Source: an uncultured Chromatiaceae bacterium (GTDB lineage: Bacteria; Pseudomonadota; Gammaproteobacteria; Enterobacterales; Alteromonadaceae). From it: a stretch of DNA of 10,937 nucleotides. How positions within the stretch are numbered: position 1 is the stretch's first letter; each line of letters begins with the position of its first letter. The position numbers and the translations under genes were made by a program. Where the stretch lies: positions 1 to 10,937 of the forward strand of contig CAMLNG010000080.1 in assembly GCA_946481195.1 (NCBI GenBank), read 5' to 3'. This document shows, piece by piece, positions 1-8,814 of this stretch. The notes beneath the pieces are model-generated. The model did not search any database and was not told the DNA's origin. It saw only the letters and a program-made list of their open reading frames with translations.

Positions 1-1300
1 CCGACACTTGCCAGCGATAATCACCGGCCAGCGTGCCTTCCAGGCTCAGCACTGCCTGATACAAATCATAAGCATAATCACTGCCCTGACGGCCCATTTC
101 CGGGAAATGACCGGCGAAAAACAGCCCTTGCCCGGTGCGTGCCACTTCAGCCTTTTGCGCCGCATTGTAAAACGCATAGTCCGCCGGCAAGCGGGTGACG
201 CCATATTCAACTAAAGGTGCTACCCGGCTTTCGGAATCGGTATGTACGAATTTCACATCGGCCGACAAAGTCAGATCTGGCCGCACTTCTTGCTGATACA
301 GCAGGTTTGCACTGAGTTTATCCTCAGGCACCGCCAGTCGCGCCCATTCGTACCGTGAATAAAACTGGCCATAATCATCGCGAAGGCCGATACCGGCCAG
401 CGAATAACTGCTGTCGTCAGCCACCCGCACGCCATCGGGTAACATCGCCACCGAATTACCTTGCGCGTCCTGACGGAAAATACGGTCACCCTGCAGGTAA
501 CTGCGCTGATTACTGTTATACATCGAGACAAAACGGCCCAGCAGATACTTCGGGCTGGCGGTTTTGTCCGGATTAGTCAGATATGACAAATCATTGGCAA
601 CATAAGCCCGGTCGCGGCCTTCGATAGCTTTGCTGCTGTGATAGCTCAGGTGATACACCAGATTACCGTCTTCAATGTCCTGGCCATGCGTCAGGCTCAG
701 GTAAGCGCGCTGGCCATCACCGGCAGCGGCGCCAGAATAGGAACTAGTCAGGCTGGTGCCCTGATATTGTTTTTTCAGGATGATATTGACGACGCCAGAC
801 ACTGCATCCGCGCCATAAATGGCAGAAGCACCGCCGGTCAGCACATCAACCCGTTCAATTAAAGCCGTGGGGATCGACGACACATCGACAATGCTGGTGC
901 CCGGAATTGCCGGCACATGGCGCTTGCCATTGACCAGCACCAGCGTGCGTGTGGCACCCAAACCGCGTAGATCCTGGGTACTGGTGCCGGCATAACCGCC
1001 AGTATTCGAGGTTTGCGGGCCATTAGCCGGGATCATCGCCGGCAACTGGTTCAGCAGCTGGTTGACGTTGACGGCACCGGATTTGACGATATCTTCGCTG
1101 CTGATACTGACCACTGGTGTATGGGTTTCCAAATCAGTACGGCGAATACGGCTACCGGTCACGGCAATCCGCTCCACACCGGACTTGGTCACGGCTGTGG
1201 CTTGAGATGGGTTTTGCGATTGTGCCTGCAGCTGCGGCGCCAGCGCGACCAGTAGCGCACAAAGTGTAAATCTGGGGACAGAGGACAGTGACTGTTGCAT
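1..1300 (-). CDS. TonB-dependent outer-membrane receptor, N-terminal part (cut by window edge)
   Basis: The frame is open from an ATG at 1300 down to base 1, giving 433 codons with no stop, so the C-terminal barrel lies outside the window. Residues 1-27 form a signal peptide ending in LQAQ. Residues 43-52 (ERIAVTGSRI) resemble the segment found just before the plug in many of these receptors, where the TonB box usually lies. A plug domain covers about residues 55-178, with the typical stretches DLRGLGATRTLVLVNGKR and ERVDVLTGGASAIYGADAVS followed by GVVNIILKK. The remainder is polar and aromatic-rich, as expected for outer-membrane beta-strands. AGGA lies 7 bases upstream of the ATG and supports the start. 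Such receptors import ligands across the outer membrane using energy from TonB-ExbB-ExbD. The ligand cannot be told from sequence; the peptidase gene upstream hints at peptides or peptide-like ligands (inference). The 174-base gap to that gene has no convincing terminator or promoter, so co-transcription is possible. Confidence 0.93.
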   Translation of the reverse strand, partial: MQQSLSSVPRFTLCALLVALAPQLQAQSQNPSQATAVTKSGVERIAVTGSRIRRTDLETHTPVVSISSEDIVKSGAVNVNQLLNQLPAMIPANGPQTSNTGGYAGTSTQDLRGLGATRTLVLVNGKRHVPAIPGTSIVDVSSIPTALIERVDVLTGGASAIYGADAVSGVVNIILKKQYQGTSLTSSYSGAAAGDGQRAYLSLTHGQDIEDGNLVYHLSYHSSKAIEGRDRAYVANDLSYLTNPDKTASPKYLLGRFVSMYNSNQRSYLQGDRIFRQDAQGNSVAMLPDGVRVADDSSYSLAGIGLRDDYGQFYSRYEWARLAVPEDKLSANLLYQQEVRPDLTLSADVKFVHTDSESRVAPLVEYGVTRLPADYAFYNAAQKAEVARTGQGLFFAGHFPEMGRQGSDYAYDLYQAVLSLEGTLAGDYRWQVS

Positions 1301-1474
1301 GGGTTGTTCCTGGAGTTGTTATTATCAGGCGCCGGGGAGAACCGGCACAGGCTGTTTTTTCAGCAACTCTGTGATAACAAAGGACCAGCAGACACAACAG
1401 TGGGAAGGACATGAACGGTGGTTTGCGGGGCACCAGCCGCGACACCCGTTGCGGGGTATCGCGGCGGCAACAAC

Positions 1475-4153
1475 TCAGCGCAGCGGCGATGCGTTGGCGG
1501 CACCACGGAACACCGCATTGATATACAGCAGATGCATGCCGTCGACCGCAGCGCGGAAATTCGGTTCCTGGGTAAAGGCAATGATTTGGCCCCTGCCCAG
1601 TTCCTGCACCATCACCACTGCTTTGTGGTCGATTTGCTGGCGGTTTTCGTCCCAGACAAAACCACCGGCCAGCACTTGGTCGGCACTGTCGAAGGTCACG
1701 ACATTGCGGCCCTGGTCAATCGACAGCGGCATGTAGATTTGATTACCGACATAAATGGTTTTGACCTGTGGCGGCACTGCCGCGCTTAACCAGTGATTCT
1801 GGTCAACGCGGGCATTGGCTAAAAAGCCTGGCACCCAATCCGGATCTGCCTGCCAGGGTTCCAGCAATTTCTGATAGTCGGATTCTGCTTTGAGCACAGT
1901 GCCGGGCACCTGGGTGTCGTCCTGTGGTTTTTCACGTTTGCTGGTTTTAAATTCCTGCTTGCTGGCCAGCAGCGGCTCTTTGCCCTGCAACAGCCATTCG
2001 TTGGCATTGCCAAGCGCAATCAGCACGCCACCCCGTTGCACAAATTGCCGCAGTAATTGTTGACCGCGTTCACCCAATGCGTTTTGGTAGCTGCTGCGTG
2101 TCGAAGGCAGAATGAGCACGTCATAGCCCTGCAGCGCAGATTGCAGCATTTGCGCCGGCCGTAGCGCTGTCACCGGATAACCGATAAACCGCTCCAGCAC
2201 AAAACGGGCACTGCCGGCGCTGAGCGGATCCGTCGGTTCATCCCACACCATAGCGATATTCACTTTGGGAATAAGCTTGACCTGACCAGAGCCAAAGTTC
2301 GGCCCGTCTTGCACCCAACTGCTGTTGATACCTTCAACCAAAGCGCCTGAGTTTGCCGCCAGCGCCGCAATTTTGTCAGCAAGAGCAGGGTTATCAGCCT
2401 TGCTCAGGATCAGTGTGCCGGCCGGATATTGTTTGCCGTTCTGATGGGTAAAAGCGACATCAGCGCTTTTGATTTTAATGCCTTGCTGTAAAGCCGCGCT
2501 CATCAGCCGCGCTGCAGCCATGTCGCCCCAGGGCACCAGATAGCCATAACTGGCATCCGGCGTGCTGACCTGTCCCGGCAGAATAGTCTCTGAGCCAACC
2601 ACCACACTATTCACTTCCACGGCATTACTGCAGCGATTCACCTGCAGGTTATACATTTGCGGCAAGGACCAGGCGGTTACGTCATAAATCTGGTCCGGCA
2701 GATTATTGGCGCGGCGCTCTTCCTGCTGTTTGATAAATTTTGCATCCATCGGCACTGTGTCGTCCAACACGGCGCGGATGAGCTGATAAGTCGGCTGCGC
2801 GGTATTCACCACATAAGCACCTTGTTGGTATGACTGACCACAGGCGCGGAAGTCCTCTTTGGCCTGCTCCACCCGGATGCCATGCTGCGTCAACACACCC
2901 ATCAGCTTCTGATGGCCGGCTCTGTCGCGGCTGGCCGGGAAAATATAACTGCCGATGCCGTCTCTGCTGCCCTGTTTCAGCGCCTGTTGCCGGTACTGAT
3001 AAAAACGCTGCAGCAGTTCTTTGCGTTTGTTGGCTGCGGTTTCCAGCGTGGCCGTGTAAGCAATAAAGTTACGCTGCACACCATCAGCAAAGGTCACCAC
3101 AGAACCATCTTGTTTCCGATAAGCATGGCCCCGTGCAGAACCCATCTCATAGGTCATCGCAATGCTGCCGTGATACAAAGGCCAGCTGGCGCCATAGCCC
3201 GGGAAAAACGCATCAAAGATTTCGCGGGTGAAATAGTCATAACCCAGCGCATCAAACTGTTTTGCATTGTTCTGACCAAACCACTGCAACGTCTCGCGTT
3301 GTGATGGCAGGATAAATGGATTGTAAGGCTCAGCTTCCGGGCTGAAATAATAACTCTGATCGCCGCCCATCTCGTGGGAATCAACATACACCAGCGGGAA
3401 CATCTGCTGCAGCGCCTTCACCCGTTGCTGAATTTCCGGCTGGGTCAGCGCAACCCAATCCCGATTCATATCAAACAGATAATGATTGGTGCGGCCATTG
3501 GGCCAGGGTTCGTTATGTTCGGCGGAAAAACGGTCGGCGGAATGCACAAGGCCGGCGGTGGCGTAATAACGGCTGACAAATCGGTGCTGGCCGTCCGGGT
3601 TTTGTAGCGGTTCGATGTAGACCAGCGTGTTATCAAGAATTTGCGCTGCTTTGCCGCTTTGCTCGGCGAGCAGGAAATACGCCAGCGCCATGGCCGCATC
3701 CACCGGGCTGATTTCATTGCCATGTAAAGTACTGGACACCCAGACACTGGCTGGCAGCTGTTGCAGCAACTGTTCGGCGCTGTCGCTACTTAAGGTCCGT
3801 GGATCGGCCAGACGGCGCATATCGGCTTCGATTTGTGTTAAGGCGCTCAGATGTACCGGCTTGCCAATCACTACATAAAACAGCGGCCGGCCCTGTGCGC
3901 TTTTACCATATTGCACCAGCTTCAGCCGGTCCGGCGCTGCCTGCTGCAGCTGACGAAAATAATCCAGCACTGCAGCTGGTTCAGTGATGCGGCTGCCCAA
4001 CGCATAACCCAGCGCCTGTTCCACCGTCGGCACAGCGTTGTTGTACTGGCTGCCCGGGAAATAAGGCAAAGCCGCAGCAGATTCATTGGCAAACGCTTGT
4101 CCGGCGAATAATTGGCCCGCAACAAGGCATACAACAGGGAGGATCCGGCGCAT
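1475..4153 (-). CDS. Secreted M14 zinc carboxypeptidase-like protein with C-terminal GATase1-like domain
   Basis: The chosen ATG at 4153 gives 892 residues starting MRRILPV, with a clean signal peptide ending GQAFA before NES. The frame extends 11 codons further upstream to a TTG at 4186, but that start has no ribosome site and would bury the signal peptide. Only a weak GAG, 9 bases upstream, precedes the ATG. The M14 catalytic domain occupies roughly residues 40-390. HGNE (H144, E147) and the SHE histidine (H260) match the zinc ligands. NRDW (N230, R231) matches the substrate-carboxylate pocket, and E336 in MTYEMG matches the catalytic glutamate. A class I glutamine-amidotransferase-like domain follows at about residues 635-870, with GYDVLILPS, then a glycine-rich VQRGGVLIALGN segment. 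This domain architecture is known in bacterial M14 proteins. The expected role is cleavage of C-terminal residues from peptides in the periplasm or outside the cell. The TonB-dependent receptor gene lies directly downstream on the same strand. Substrate is unknown. Confidence 0.92.
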   Translation of the reverse strand: MRRILPVVCLVAGQLFAGQAFANESAAALPYFPGSQYNNAVPTVEQALGYALGSRITEPAAVLDYFRQLQQAAPDRLKLVQYGKSAQGRPLFYVVIGKPVHLSALTQIEADMRRLADPRTLSSDSAEQLLQQLPASVWVSSTLHGNEISPVDAAMALAYFLLAEQSGKAAQILDNTLVYIEPLQNPDGQHRFVSRYYATAGLVHSADRFSAEHNEPWPNGRTNHYLFDMNRDWVALTQPEIQQRVKALQQMFPLVYVDSHEMGGDQSYYFSPEAEPYNPFILPSQRETLQWFGQNNAKQFDALGYDYFTREIFDAFFPGYGASWPLYHGSIAMTYEMGSARGHAYRKQDGSVVTFADGVQRNFIAYTATLETAANKRKELLQRFYQYRQQALKQGSRDGIGSYIFPASRDRAGHQKLMGVLTQHGIRVEQAKEDFRACGQSYQQGAYVVNTAQPTYQLIRAVLDDTVPMDAKFIKQQEERRANNLPDQIYDVTAWSLPQMYNLQVNRCSNAVEVNSVVVGSETILPGQVSTPDASYGYLVPWGDMAAARLMSAALQQGIKIKSADVAFTHQNGKQYPAGTLILSKADNPALADKIAALAANSGALVEGINSSWVQDGPNFGSGQVKLIPKVNIAMVWDEPTDPLSAGSARFVLERFIGYPVTALRPAQMLQSALQGYDVLILPSTRSSYQNALGERGQQLLRQFVQRGGVLIALGNANEWLLQGKEPLLASKQEFKTSKREKPQDDTQVPGTVLKAESDYQKLLEPWQADPDWVPGFLANARVDQNHWLSAAVPPQVKTIYVGNQIYMPLSIDQGRNVVTFDSADQVLAGGFVWDENRQQIDHKAVVMVQELGRGQIIAFTQEPNFRAAVDGMHLLYINAVFRGAANASPLR

Positions 4154-4165
4154 CAGCGAGAACTC

Positions 4166-4189
4166 AGTTTGGTTAAAAAAGACCAAACT
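4166..4189. promoter_or_regulatory. Perfect 8-bp dyad AGTTTGGT-N8-ACCAAACT upstream of the M14 peptidase gene
   Basis: AGTTTGGT (4166-4173) and ACCAAACT (4182-4189) are exact reverse complements around an 8-base A-rich spacer. The dyad ends 13 bases upstream of the peptidase ATG. On the minus strand a weak promoter-like pair, TTGCCG then 17 bases then TAGTTT, would put the -10 inside the dyad. That would make it an operator candidate; alternatively it forms a hairpin in the mRNA leader. The function is inferred and no regulator is identified. It is not a good terminator of a minus-strand transcript because nothing upstream needs one beyond the glyS terminator. Confidence 0.4.
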
Positions 4190-4261
4190 AAGGGGTCAGC
4201 GCTGCGCCGGCAAGCACCGTACAAAATTTCTGCGACCAGCCGGAGTTTTGTTGCGATGGCG

Positions 4262-4348
4262 GTTTTTTCTTACCATCAGTGAGGATGTGGACGGAAAAAT
4301 GAAAACTTGCCGTCCCACCCATAGGGGCTCTCACCGCAAAGACAAAAC
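4262..4348. repeat. 87-base imperfect palindrome in the glyS / M14 intergenic region
   Basis: Several nested complementary segments share one axis. These are GTTTT 4262-4266 with AAAAC 4344-4348, CTT 4269-4271 with AAG 4339-4341, GTGAG 4279-4283 with CTCAC 4330-4334, and GTGGACGG 4287-4294 with CCGTCCCAC 4310-4318 (one bulged C). The loop 4295-4309 is A-rich, and CCC-ATA-GGG (4318-4326) could form a side hairpin. This is typical of an intergenic palindromic repeat of the MITE or REP kind, or of a structured RNA in the peptidase leader. I do not recognise a named family. The remainder of the 4190-4393 gap shows no gene. Confidence 0.4.
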
Positions 4349-4393
4349 GGATTAGGATTTGGTTAAAACAACAGTTCTATTTTGTCGTTACCT

Positions 4394-4420
4394 AAAAAAA
4401 TCCCCGCAAAGCGGGGATTT
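4394..4420 (-). terminator. Rho-independent terminator of glyQ-glyS
   Basis: On the minus strand, AAATCCCCGC and GCGGGGATTT form a perfect 10-bp stem (4398-4407 with 4411-4420) with a 3-base loop, followed by a run of seven T. It begins 25 bases past the glyS stop codon. The A/T ends of the stem mean that it could also stop weakly in the other direction, but no plus-strand gene precedes it. Confidence 0.9.
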
Positions 4421-4445
4421 TATAGATTTCATCCGAAGTTAACGC

Positions 4446-6500
4446 TTATTGCAACACAGCGATATCCGCTACCTGCAGGAACAGTGCGCGTAACTGAGCC
4501 AGTAGTGCCTGGCGGTTCAGCCGCACTTTGGCGTCATCTGCGTTGACCATGACCTGATCAAAGAACTGATCGACTACGTCGCGCAGCTGCGCCAGATGGG
4601 CCAGGCCTTCGCTATAGCTGCTAAGGCTTTGCTGATAAGCCTGCTCCGCCACAATGGCGCTGTGCAGGGCTTTTTCCGCCGCTTCGCTTAACAAACCTGC
4701 ATCCACAGTGGCAGGAATGGCTTCGGTCACTTTCGCCAGAATATTCGCTACCCGCTTGTTGGCAGCGGCTAATGCCAGTGCAGCGTCCAGCTTGCGGAAC
4801 TCCGCCACCGCTTTGACGCGGCGGTCAAAGTCGGCCGGATTGGTTGGCCGGCGAGCTAACACCGCCTGGATCACGTCGATGCCGTAACCTTCAGCTTCAT
4901 ACCAGGCGCGGAAGCGGCCTAACATAAAGTCCAGCACTTCATCAGCTACTTGCGCATTGCTCAGCTTGTCGCCAAATGTGGTTTGGGCAAAGCCAATCAC
5001 GTCGAGCAAATCCAGCGGCAGCTGTTTCTCCACCATGATACGCAGCGCGCCAATGGCGGCACGACGCAGCGCAAAGGGGTCTTTGTCGCCTTTTGGCGCC
5101 TGACCGATGCCAAAAATACCGACTAACGAGTCAAGCTTGTCGGCAATAGCCACAGCGCAGCTGACTAACTGGCCCGGCAATGCATCGCCGGCAAAACGCG
5201 GCATATATTGCTCGTTCAGCGCCAGCGCGACCGCTTCGGCTTCACCGTCGATGCGCGCATAGTGCATGCCCATAATGCCCTGGGTTTCCGGGAATTCACC
5301 GACCATGTTGCTCATCAGGTCAGTCTTCGACAATAAACCCGCGCGTTTCGCGTGTTCAACATCAGCACCGATTTTGCCGGCAATGTAACCTGCCAGTTCG
5401 CTGATACGCTGTGATTTCTCGAGCAGCGTGCCGAGCTTTTGCTGGAACAACACAGTGCCAAGGCTTTCCAGCCGGTCAGCCAGTTTGGTCTTTTTATCAA
5501 CACCAAAGAAGAACTGCGCGTCGGTTAAGCGTGGCCGCACCACTTTTTCGTTACCCGAAATGATTTGCTGCGGGTCTTTGCTGGCGATGTTGGCAACAAA
5601 AATGAATTTATTCAAAAGCTTGCCAGCTGCATCTTTCAGCGGGAAATACTTCTGGTTGTCTTTCATCGTCGACATTAGCGGCTCTGGCGGCACTTCGAGG
5701 AAACGTTCTTCAAACGAACCCACCAGCACCACCGGCCATTCCACCAACGAAGACACTTCTTCCAGCAAAGCGTCGTCCATCTGGGCGATACCCTTTAAGC
5801 TTTCAGCAGTTTTCTCGACTTCGGCTTTGATAAAGGCTTTGCGCTTGTCGTAGTCGGCCACTACAAAAGCCTGCTCCAGCGTGCTTAAGTAAGCATCCGC
5901 ATTAGCAATTTCGACTTTGGCTGGCGCGTGGAAACGATGACCGTGAGTGACGCGGCCAGCCGCTTTACCGAGAATAGTGGCTGGCACCACATCGTTGCCA
6001 TACAACATGATGATGGTGTGCACCGGACGGATAAACTCAGCGTCATTGGCGCCCCAGCGCATTGGCTTGGCAATTGGCAGTTTTGCCAGTGCTGTGGCGA
6101 CCACTTGTTCCAACAGCGCCACTGTCGCGACACCTGTGACTTTGGCTTTGTGAATCAGCCAGGCGCCTTTGTCTGTTTCCAGACGTTCAGCTTCAGCTAC
6201 TGTGATGCCGTTCGACGCCGCCCAGGCTTGTGCTGCTTTAGTCGGCTCGCCATTGGCATCAAAAGCACCGGCGATGGCCGGGCCGCGTTTCTCCACGACT
6301 TTGTCGGCTTGCTGCGCTGCCAGTGCATTGACGCGAACCGCTAAGCGACGCGGTGCTGCGTACCATTGGCTGTCAATGAAACCCAGACCCAGTTTATTCA
6401 GTTCATCCAGGATGTTCTGCTGCAACGCCGTTGCTAAGGTTTTTAACGACTTCGGTGGCAGCTCTTCAGTGCCAATCTCGACAAAAAAATCTTGAGCCAC
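4446..6500 (-). CDS. glyS: Glycyl-tRNA synthetase beta subunit
   Basis: The gene encodes 684 residues, against 689 in E. coli GlyS. The N-terminus [15 protein letters not shown] is characteristic, as are THGHRFH (185-191), [14 protein letters not shown] and the [29 protein letters not shown] region, which fall in the central HD-like part. The C-terminal region is the helical anticodon-binding-type domain. With GlyQ it forms the alpha2-beta2 enzyme that charges tRNA-Gly in the cytoplasm; beta mainly binds the tRNA. The start codon is GTG at 6500, chosen because an exact AGGAGG lies 7 bases upstream and the protein begins where its homologues begin. Only two bases separate the glyQ stop from this GTG, so translation is probably coupled, which would suit equal subunit supply. 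The operon ends at the terminator at 4394-4420. Nothing is missing or disrupted. Confidence 0.98.
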   Translation of the reverse strand: MAQDFFVEIGTEELPPKSLKTLATALQQNILDELNKLGLGFIDSQWYAAPRRLAVRVNALAAQQADKVVEKRGPAIAGAFDANGEPTKAAQAWAASNGITVAEAERLETDKGAWLIHKAKVTGVATVALLEQVVATALAKLPIAKPMRWGANDAEFIRPVHTIIMLYGNDVVPATILGKAAGRVTHGHRFHAPAKVEIANADAYLSTLEQAFVVADYDKRKAFIKAEVEKTAESLKGIAQMDDALLEEVSSLVEWPVVLVGSFEERFLEVPPEPLMSTMKDNQKYFPLKDAAGKLLNKFIFVANIASKDPQQIISGNEKVVRPRLTDAQFFFGVDKKTKLADRLESLGTVLFQQKLGTLLEKSQRISELAGYIAGKIGADVEHAKRAGLLSKTDLMSNMVGEFPETQGIMGMHYARIDGEAEAVALALNEQYMPRFAGDALPGQLVSCAVAIADKLDSLVGIFGIGQAPKGDKDPFALRRAAIGALRIMVEKQLPLDLLDVIGFAQTTFGDKLSNAQVADEVLDFMLGRFRAWYEAEGYGIDVIQAVLARRPTNPADFDRRVKAVAEFRKLDAALALAAANKRVANILAKVTEAIPATVDAGLLSEAAEKALHSAIVAEQAYQQSLSSYSEGLAHLAQLRDVVDQFFDQVMVNADDAKVRLNRQALLAQLRALFLQVADIAVLQ

Positions 6501-6502
6501 GA

Positions 6503-7417
6503 TCAGGCCTCCTGCTTGGTGTTACGGCATAACGGGAAGCCAAGCTTCTCACGTGCCGCGTAATAAGCTTCTGCACAGGCCTTAGCCAGCGTGCGGACCC
6601 GCAGAATGTAACGCTGACGCTCAGTCACTGAAATGGCGTGACGGGCATCCAGCAGGTTAAAGGCGTGTGAGGCTTTCATAACTTTTTCATAGGCCGGCAG
6701 CGGCAGCCCCAGCTCAATCAGCTTATGGCTTTCCGCTTCATGCTGATCAAAAGCAGCAAACAGCGCCGGCACATCGGCGTGTTCGAAGTTGTAAGTCGAT
6801 TGCTCGACTTCGTTTTGATGGAACACATCGCCGTAGGTGACGCGCCCCATCGGGCCATCAGTCCAGACCAGGTCAAAAATGCTGTCGACGCCTTGGATAT
6901 ACATCGCAAGACGCTCTAAACCGTAGGTGATTTCGCCAGTGACCGGGCGACATTCCAGACCACCAACTTGCTGGAAGTAAGTGAACTGCGTCACTTCCAT
7001 GCCGTTCAGCCAGACTTCCCAGCCTAAACCCCAGGCACCTAAAGTCGGTGATTCCCAGTTGTCTTCGACAAAACGGATATCGTGCACCAGGGTGTCGATA
7101 CCGAGTTCACGTAAAGAGCCTAAGTACAGCTCCTGAATGTCAGACGGCGACGGCTTCAGAATGACCTGGAATTGATAATAATGCTGCAACCGGTTCGGGT
7201 TTTCGCCATAACGACCATCGGTCGGACGACGGCATGGCTGCACGTAAGCGACGTTGCTTGGCTCCGGGCCCAGCGAACGAAGGAATGTCATCGGATGGAA
7301 GGTACCAGCACCCACTTCCATATCCAGCGGCTGCACAATGACGCAGCCCTGACGAGCCCAATAATCCTGTAATGCCAGGATCAGGCCCTGAAAGGTTTTA
7401 ATATCGTATTTGTGCAT
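6503..7417 (-). CDS. glyQ: Glycyl-tRNA synthetase alpha subunit
   Basis: The gene encodes 304 residues from the ATG at 7417 (E. coli GlyQ has 303) and begins [20 protein letters not shown]. The frame continues 26 codons upstream to a TTG at 7495. That extension is rejected because no GlyQ has it and it runs through the likely promoter. Strong family signatures are DYWARQGC (18-25), [12 protein letters not shown] (31-42), [22 protein letters not shown] (63-84) and [22 protein letters not shown]. The alpha subunit carries the class II catalytic core that makes glycyl-adenylate and transfers glycine to tRNA-Gly. An AGGTG lies 8 bases before the ATG. It is the first gene of the glyQ-glyS operon, and its 3' end contains the glyS ribosome-binding site. 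The gene appears intact and ordinary. Confidence 0.98.
   Translation of the reverse strand: MHKYDIKTFQGLILALQDYWARQGCVIVQPLDMEVGAGTFHPMTFLRSLGPEPSNVAYVQPCRRPTDGRYGENPNRLQHYYQFQVILKPSPSDIQELYLGSLRELGIDTLVHDIRFVEDNWESPTLGAWGLGWEVWLNGMEVTQFTYFQQVGGLECRPVTGEITYGLERLAMYIQGVDSIFDLVWTDGPMGRVTYGDVFHQNEVEQSTYNFEHADVPALFAAFDQHEAESHKLIELGLPLPAYEKVMKASHAFNLLDARHAISVTERQRYILRVRTLAKACAEAYYAAREKLGFPLCRNTKQEA
6508..6513 (-). promoter_or_regulatory. glyS ribosome-binding site AGGAGG inside the glyQ 3' end
   Basis: An exact anti-16S match, AGGAGG, lies 7 bases upstream of the GTG at 6500 and within the last codons of glyQ. It decides the non-ATG start of glyS and points to translational coupling of the two subunits. 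Confidence 0.85.
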
Positions 7418-7460
7418 AGAAAGCGCACCTGCTCCGCTATTTCGGCAATAAAGACCGGAA

Positions 7461-7466
7461 AGTATA
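7461..7466 (-). promoter_or_regulatory. Putative -10 box (TATACT) of the glyQ-glyS promoter
   Basis: TATACT on the minus strand lies 43 bases upstream of the glyQ ATG, preceded by TGGG. There is no good -35 at 17 bases (TACAGA), so the assignment rests on the -10 and its position between the upstream terminator and the gene. It would give a leader of about 35-40 bases. The rest of the 7418-7552 gap shows nothing else. Confidence 0.45.
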
Positions 7467-7552
7467 CCCATTTGTGCGGCTTTTCTGTAGCGCAATGGCG
7501 CGGTTTTTCCGCGGTTTTTCTGTGCTCGTCCTTGTCAGGCGTGGGATCCAGA

Positions 7553-7584
7553 CAAAATAGCAAAAGAGCCAATGGCCCCTTTGC
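7553..7584 (-). terminator. Rho-independent terminator downstream of the M56 gene
   Basis: Read on the minus strand, GCAAAGGGGCC and GGCTCTTTTGC (7574-7584 with 7560-7570) form an unbroken 11-bp RNA stem with two G-U pairs and an ATT loop, followed by TATTTTG. On the plus strand the same two positions become A-C mismatches, so the hairpin works properly only for the minus-strand blaI-M56 transcript. It starts 24 bases past the M56 stop codon. Confidence 0.75.
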
Positions 7585-7608
7585 TGTTTTGACTGTAAAT
7601 CGCGGGTT

Positions 7609-8814
7609 TTAATGCGTTGGTGAGACCTCCACCCGCTCAATGTCGCTGGACACCGGGTCCATGACAAAATCGAGTTGCACTTTGGCTTGTTTCATCCCGC
7701 TCGCGGATGGGCTATAGGCCCATTGCTGTAATGCAGTGACGGCTACTTTATCAAACACCTGCGCTGGCACGGATTTGATAATTTGCACATTCTGCACAGT
7801 GCCGTCCGGCTGAATATCAAACTCGGCGACAACATAGCCTTCGGTGCCAGCTGCTGCTGCACCTACCGGAAAACGCGGCTCCACACGCATAATTGGTTTC
7901 ATCTCTGCAGCCGCGTCCGCCGCCTGTACTGGCTGTTGCAGCCATAACGTGGCACCGACTAAAGCTATCAGGGTCAGCGCCAGCGCTGTTTTGCTAAAAC
8001 CCTGTTGGTGCTGTAACAATTGCAGCCGTTGTTTCATCATTTTTTTATCTCCATAGTGGTTGCTGAGCAGTTGCCAATGGGCGGTGCTGCTTTGAGCATG
8101 GCTTTGTACATTGCTCAGCAGCGCATAACTGTAAGCAATCTTTTGTTGAGAACTAGCAGTCGCTAATACCAAAGCATCACAGGCCAGTTCCTGATCTTGC
8201 CGGTAAGCGCGATACGCCAGCCAGCAAAGTGGGTGAAACCAGAACAAAGTCAGCACTATTAAGGCAAGCAGATTGGCGTGCAGGTCACCGCGACGCCAAT
8301 GCGTCAGTTCGTGTTGTAAGATTAACTGCTGTTGCTGCGGGTCAAAACGTTGTTGAAAATCCACCGGTAACAACACCGTCGGAGACCACAATCCCGTCAC
8401 ATAAGGCCCTTGATGGTCACGGCTTTGTTTGCAGGTTACGCTGGTTTCTGCAATGGTAAATCGGCTGGCGGCGCACAGCTGCAGGCGGATGCGCTGATAT
8501 TGACGCCACATCGTAACAGCCATGACGCAGACGCCGCTGAGCCACAATGCCAATACCAATAACGACCACCGTTGCTCATCCGCCAAGCCAGAGCTCAGCT
8601 GATGCATATTCAGCTGCACTTTATAAATGCTGGTATCGGCAACGGGGCTCAGTTGCAGCGGCAGTAACGGCCATAGCAGCAAGAGCGGCACAGCAAGCCA
8701 TAGACTATATCGCCAGCGCGCGCCCAACCAACGCAGTGCCAATGGCCGCACCAGCAATAGAGCGGTGAGCAACAAGGTTAAAGGCAATACTTGTGTCAGC
8801 AACCAGTTCAGCAT
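7609..8814 (-). CDS. BlaR1/MecR1-like M56 membrane peptidase with C-terminal TonB-C domain
   Basis: The ATG at 8814 gives 401 residues. An in-frame ATG 21 bases upstream (8835) is disfavoured because AGGAG lies 8 bases before the chosen one and the TAATG junction with blaI is typical of coupling. Hydrophobic segments at about residues 3-22, 36-55, 84-103, 180-200 and 274-294 suggest a multi-pass inner-membrane protein. HELTH (168-172) is the zinc-protease motif, and the glutamate of QELACD (E209) is the likely third ligand. The LLQHQQ region after KQR (about 261-270) resembles the segment before the last membrane span in BlaR1-like proteins. The periplasmic tail at about 308-390 has the TonB-C pattern: EPRFP, then G-YVVAEFDI-DG, then ALQQWAYSP. 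The penicillin-binding sensor domain of BlaR1 is absent. In characterised BlaR1/MecR1 systems the M56 domain acts as a signal-triggered antirepressor against BlaI; here that role is inferred and the signal is unknown. Confidence 0.9.
   Translation of the reverse strand: MLNWLLTQVLPLTLLLTALLLVRPLALRWLGARWRYSLWLAVPLLLLWPLLPLQLSPVADTSIYKVQLNMHQLSSGLADEQRWSLLVLALWLSGVCVMAVTMWRQYQRIRLQLCAASRFTIAETSVTCKQSRDHQGPYVTGLWSPTVLLPVDFQQRFDPQQQQLILQHELTHWRRGDLHANLLALIVLTLFWFHPLCWLAYRAYRQDQELACDALVLATASSQQKIAYSYALLSNVQSHAQSSTAHWQLLSNHYGDKKMMKQRLQLLQHQQGFSKTALALTLIALVGATLWLQQPVQAADAAAEMKPIMRVEPRFPVGAAAAGTEGYVVAEFDIQPDGTVQNVQIIKSVPAQVFDKVAVTALQQWAYSPSASGMKQAKVQLDFVMDPVSSDIERVEVSPTH

Noticed and set aside
1301..1340. 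GATAAT-rich stretch before the TonB-dependent receptor as a possible Fur box or -10
   Set aside because: Only a short GATAATAA piece resembles the Fur consensus, with no dyad, and the -35 spacing is poor. It cannot be supported.
4154..4186. Eleven-codon N-terminal extension of the M14 peptidase from a TTG
   Set aside because: The TTG has no ribosome site and the extension places polar residues before a complete signal peptide. The ATG at 4153 fits better.
2830..5853. Long plus-strand frames of up to 141 codons opposite the M14 and glyS genes
   Set aside because: They are antisense shadows of well-supported genes, have no ribosome sites and no recognisable protein features.
7418..7495. Twenty-six-codon extension of glyQ from a TTG
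   Set aside because: GlyQ homologues begin at the MHKYD-type start, and the extension overlaps the likely -10 box.
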